Positions 4,517-6,329 of a stretch of 6,329 nt of DNA are shown piece after piece (position 1 is the first letter of the stretch; the number at the start of each line of letters is the position of its first letter). Under the pieces are notes generated by a model. That model was not told the DNA's origin and made no database searches. It worked only from the letters and a program-made list of their open reading frames with translations. The DNA lies in NCBI GenBank assembly GCA_014380155.1, contig JACMKJ010000049.1, positions 1 to 6,329 of the forward strand, in the 5' to 3' direction. The translations under genes and the position numbers were made by a program. The stretch is from Rhizobacter sp. (lineage in GTDB: Bacteria; Pseudomonadota; Gammaproteobacteria; Burkholderiales; Burkholderiaceae_C).

Positions 4517-6298
4517 ATGTCGGGAGCTTTGCCACTGTCGCCTGCCCCCGTGTCCGCTCAGAGCGCGGGCCTGTCGCAGCGTGTGCTCGAAGCGCAGACC
4601 GCGATGCTGTTCCAGCGCACCCCCATGGCCACGCTGACGGGTGTGCCCTTTGCGTTGCTGGTGGCCGTGGGCTTGTTGCCTTATGTGAGCCACTTCGCCG
4701 TGTGGTCGTGGTTTGCCCTGCGTTGTGCTCTCGCGGCCGCGCGGCTTCTGATGAGCCGCAGCTTCTTTCGCGCCGGTGCCAAGCACCATGGCACCTGGCA
4801 CCGCTGCCTGGTGGTGGTCCTTGCATTCGATGGGTTGGCCTGGGGGCTGCTCGGCACCTGGCTGGTACCGGCCCACAACGTGCCGGTGATGGCCCTCTTG
4901 CTCACCTCGCTGGTGGGCGTGGCGTCGATGGGCATGTTCGTGTTGCAGCCCAGCTGGCGCGCCAGCGCTGCGTTTCTCGGGGCCATGCTGCTGCCCGTGG
5001 CACTGCACCAGATGCTCGTGGGCGAGCGGCTCGGTCTCTTCGCCGGCCTGGGCATGCTGACCTTTCTGGCGCTGATCATGCTGGAGGCGCGTCGCTCGGA
5101 AGCGCGTATTCACGAGCTGCTCAACCTGCGCTTCAGCACCGACCGCATCGCCGAAGAGCGCGCCGAGGCGCTGCGCCTCGCACAACGCCAGAGCAGCGTG
5201 AAGAGCCAGTTCCTCGCCACCATGAGCCACGAGATGCGCACGCCGCTGCACGGCATCCTCGGGCTCACGCGCATGCTGCAAAGCGAAAAGCCCGAACAAC
5301 CCGGCGATCAGCTCGCGCTTATCGAGCGCGCCGGCGAACACCTGCTCACGCTGATCAACGACATTCTCGATTTCTCCAAGCTCGAAGCCGGGCAGGCACG
5401 CTTGTCACCGCAGGTGTTCGACCTCGCGGCCTTGATCGACGACGTGGTGTCGCTGTCGGTGCCGTCGGCGTTTCAGAGCGGGCTCACACTCACCGCGCGG
5501 CTGCACATGCCGCGGCCGTGTTTTGTGCGTGGCGACCCTTCGCGCCTGCGCCAGGTGCTGCACAACCTGGTGGGCAACGCGATCAAGTTCACCGAAGCCG
5601 GGGCCGTGACCGTAGTGGCCAAACAACGCGGCGGGCGCGCGCGCATCGCGGTGCACGACACCGGCGTGGGCATCTCGGCCGACGAGTTGCCGCGCATCTT
5701 CGACGCCTTCCACCAGGCCGACAGTTCGTTTGCCCGGCGCTTCGGCGGCACCGGTCTCGGCCTCACGATCGCGCGTGAGCTGGCCCGCGCGATGGGGGGT
5801 GACTTGGTGTGCACCAGCCAGCAGGGACGCGGCTCGTGTTTCACGGTGACGGTCGATCTCGTGCCCGAACCCGACCCCGTGCCGGCGGCGGCGGGTGCCG
5901 GTGCCGCCAGCCCCGCGCTGCAAGGCCATGTGCTGCTGGCCGAAGACAACCCGGTCAACGCGTTGGTGGCCGAGGCCGCGCTGAAGAAGATGGGCTTGAC
6001 GGTCGAGCTGGTCGAAGACGGCCTGCAGGCGCTGGCTTCATTTCGCGCGGCACCGCCAGACCTGGTGCTGCTCGATTGCCAGATGCCGGTGATGGACGGT
6101 TTCGAGGCCGTGCGCCGCATGCGCGAACACGAAGGCGAACAAGGCCTGCCCCGCACCCCGGTGGTGGCGCTCACCGCGAATGCCTTGCAGGGCGACCGCG
6201 AGCACAGCCTCGCCGCCGGCATGGACGACCACCTCGCCAAGCCATTCAGGGATGAAGAGCTGAGGGCGGTGTTGCGCAGGTTGTTGATGCCGGCCTGA
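4517..6298 (+). CDS. Membrane-bound hybrid sensor histidine kinase with C-terminal receiver domain
   Basis: The product is 593 aa. A short cytoplasmic N-terminus precedes about six membrane segments (roughly 38-58, 59-80, 96-116, 122-143, 148-167, 171-190) with almost no extracytoplasmic domain, so the signal is probably sensed in or at the membrane. A helical linker (191-230) leads to the HisKA domain, whose phosphoacceptor is His238 in ATMSHEMRTPLHG. The ATPase domain has its N box at HNLVGNAIKF (349-358), G1 at DTGVGIS (381-387), F box at IFDAFHQ (394-400) and G2 at GGTGLGL (410-416). After an Ala/Pro-rich linker (449-468), a receiver domain carries acidic Glu476/Asp477, phospho-acceptor Asp520 in LLDCQMPVMDG, Thr553 and Lys575, all intact. 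There is no Hpt or DNA-binding domain, so phosphotransfer must continue to a partner outside the window. The start at 4517 is preferred (weak GAGAG at 4507-4511); an in-frame ATG at 4478 would add 13 residues but overlaps the candidate -10. The target is unknown. Confidence 0.93.
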   Translation: MSGALPLSPAPVSAQSAGLSQRVLEAQTAMLFQRTPMATLTGVPFALLVAVGLLPYVSHFAVWSWFALRCALAAARLLMSRSFFRAGAKHHGTWHRCLVVVLAFDGLAWGLLGTWLVPAHNVPVMALLLTSLVGVASMGMFVLQPSWRASAAFLGAMLLPVALHQMLVGERLGLFAGLGMLTFLALIMLEARRSEARIHELLNLRFSTDRIAEERAEALRLAQRQSSVKSQFLATMSHEMRTPLHGILGLTRMLQSEKPEQPGDQLALIERAGEHLLTLINDILDFSKLEAGQARLSPQVFDLAALIDDVVSLSVPSAFQSGLTLTARLHMPRPCFVRGDPSRLRQVLHNLVGNAIKFTEAGAVTVVAKQRGGRARIAVHDTGVGISADELPRIFDAFHQADSSFARRFGGTGLGLTIARELARAMGGDLVCTSQQGRGSCFTVTVDLVPEPDPVPAAAGAGAASPALQGHVLLAEDNPVNALVAEAALKKMGLTVELVEDGLQALASFRAAPPDLVLLDCQMPVMDGFEAVRRMREHEGEQGLPRTPVVALTANALQGDREHSLAAGMDDHLAKPFRDEELRAVLRRLLMPA

Positions 6299-6306
6299 GC
6301 AGCGAC

Positions 6307-6326
6307 GCACGCGCGAAGCGCCGTGC
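6307..6326 (+). other. Hairpin after the kinase gene, possible terminator stem
   Basis: GCACG (6307-6311) pairs with CGTGC (6322-6326) and CGC (6312-6314) with GCG (6318-6320), leaving a GAA loop and one bulged C. It begins 9 bp after the stop codon, where a terminator would be expected. The window ends before any T tract could be seen, so termination is not established. Confidence 0.3.
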
Positions 6327-6329
6327 CCG

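Noticed and set aside
3812..5341. Very long minus-strand open frame continuing upstream from the yceI-like gene, antisense to the kinase
   Set aside because: Only the part below 4429 has a signal peptide and family motifs. The upstream part is low-complexity, rich in Gln, His and Arg, and is the antisense shadow of the conserved kinase gene in GC-rich DNA.
4444..5778. Long plus-strand frame overlapping the kinase in a second register
   Set aside because: It is Arg/Ala/Pro-rich with no recognisable motif and lies over a frame with intact HisKA and ATPase motifs; it is a GC-bias artefact.
1..6329. CRISPR arrays, insertion sequences, tRNA or rRNA genes, attachment sites
   Set aside because: I saw no regularly spaced repeats, terminal inverted repeats with a transposase, cloverleaf-like sequences or rRNA signatures. 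The window reads as ordinary chromosomal genes.

Overview
The window looks like a piece of chromosome from a GC-rich betaproteobacterium, most likely Burkholderiales and perhaps Comamonadaceae-like. This rests on the high GC and GC-ending codons, an outer-membrane porin-like barrel, a Tsr-type chemoreceptor, a two-cysteine YceI protein and a hybrid histidine kinase. The order is inference from protein style, because no rRNA or other marker gene is present. No mobile element, CRISPR array, tRNA or rRNA gene is visible.

Layout. The left edge (1-212, minus strand) holds the 5' end of proA (gamma-glutamyl phosphate reductase, proline synthesis). Its reading frame is cut by an in-frame TAG at codon 46. 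A divergent gap of 214 bp leads to a two-gene plus-strand operon. This encodes an exported outer-membrane porin-like protein (427-1629) and, 10 bp later, a small exported PstS-like periplasmic binding protein (1640-2044). A good intrinsic terminator (2056-2091) closes the operon. Next is a methyl-accepting chemotaxis protein (2234-3760), apparently with its own sigma-28 (FliA)-type promoter (2148-2175). A GC-rich hairpin terminator (3784-3812) separates it from a convergent yceI-family gene (3812-4429, minus). A short divergent region with an 8-G run separates yceI from a membrane-bound hybrid histidine kinase/receiver protein (4517-6298, plus), which nearly fills the rest.

How the parts may fit. 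The porin and the half-size binding protein are clearly co-transcribed. No ABC permease or ATPase is present, so the binding protein may serve sensing, or a transporter encoded elsewhere. The adjacent chemoreceptor, with a periplasmic helical sensor domain and a flagellar-type promoter, suggests an uptake-and-taxis module (outer-membrane entry, periplasmic capture, taxis), but that link is inference from proximity. The hybrid kinase has a six-helix membrane input region and no Hpt or DNA-binding output, so its downstream partner lies outside the window. The points most worth a second look are the amber codon in proA, the FliA-type promoter with a matching GTCGATA box upstream of the porin, the transporter-less binding protein, and the G run inside the candidate promoter of the kinase.
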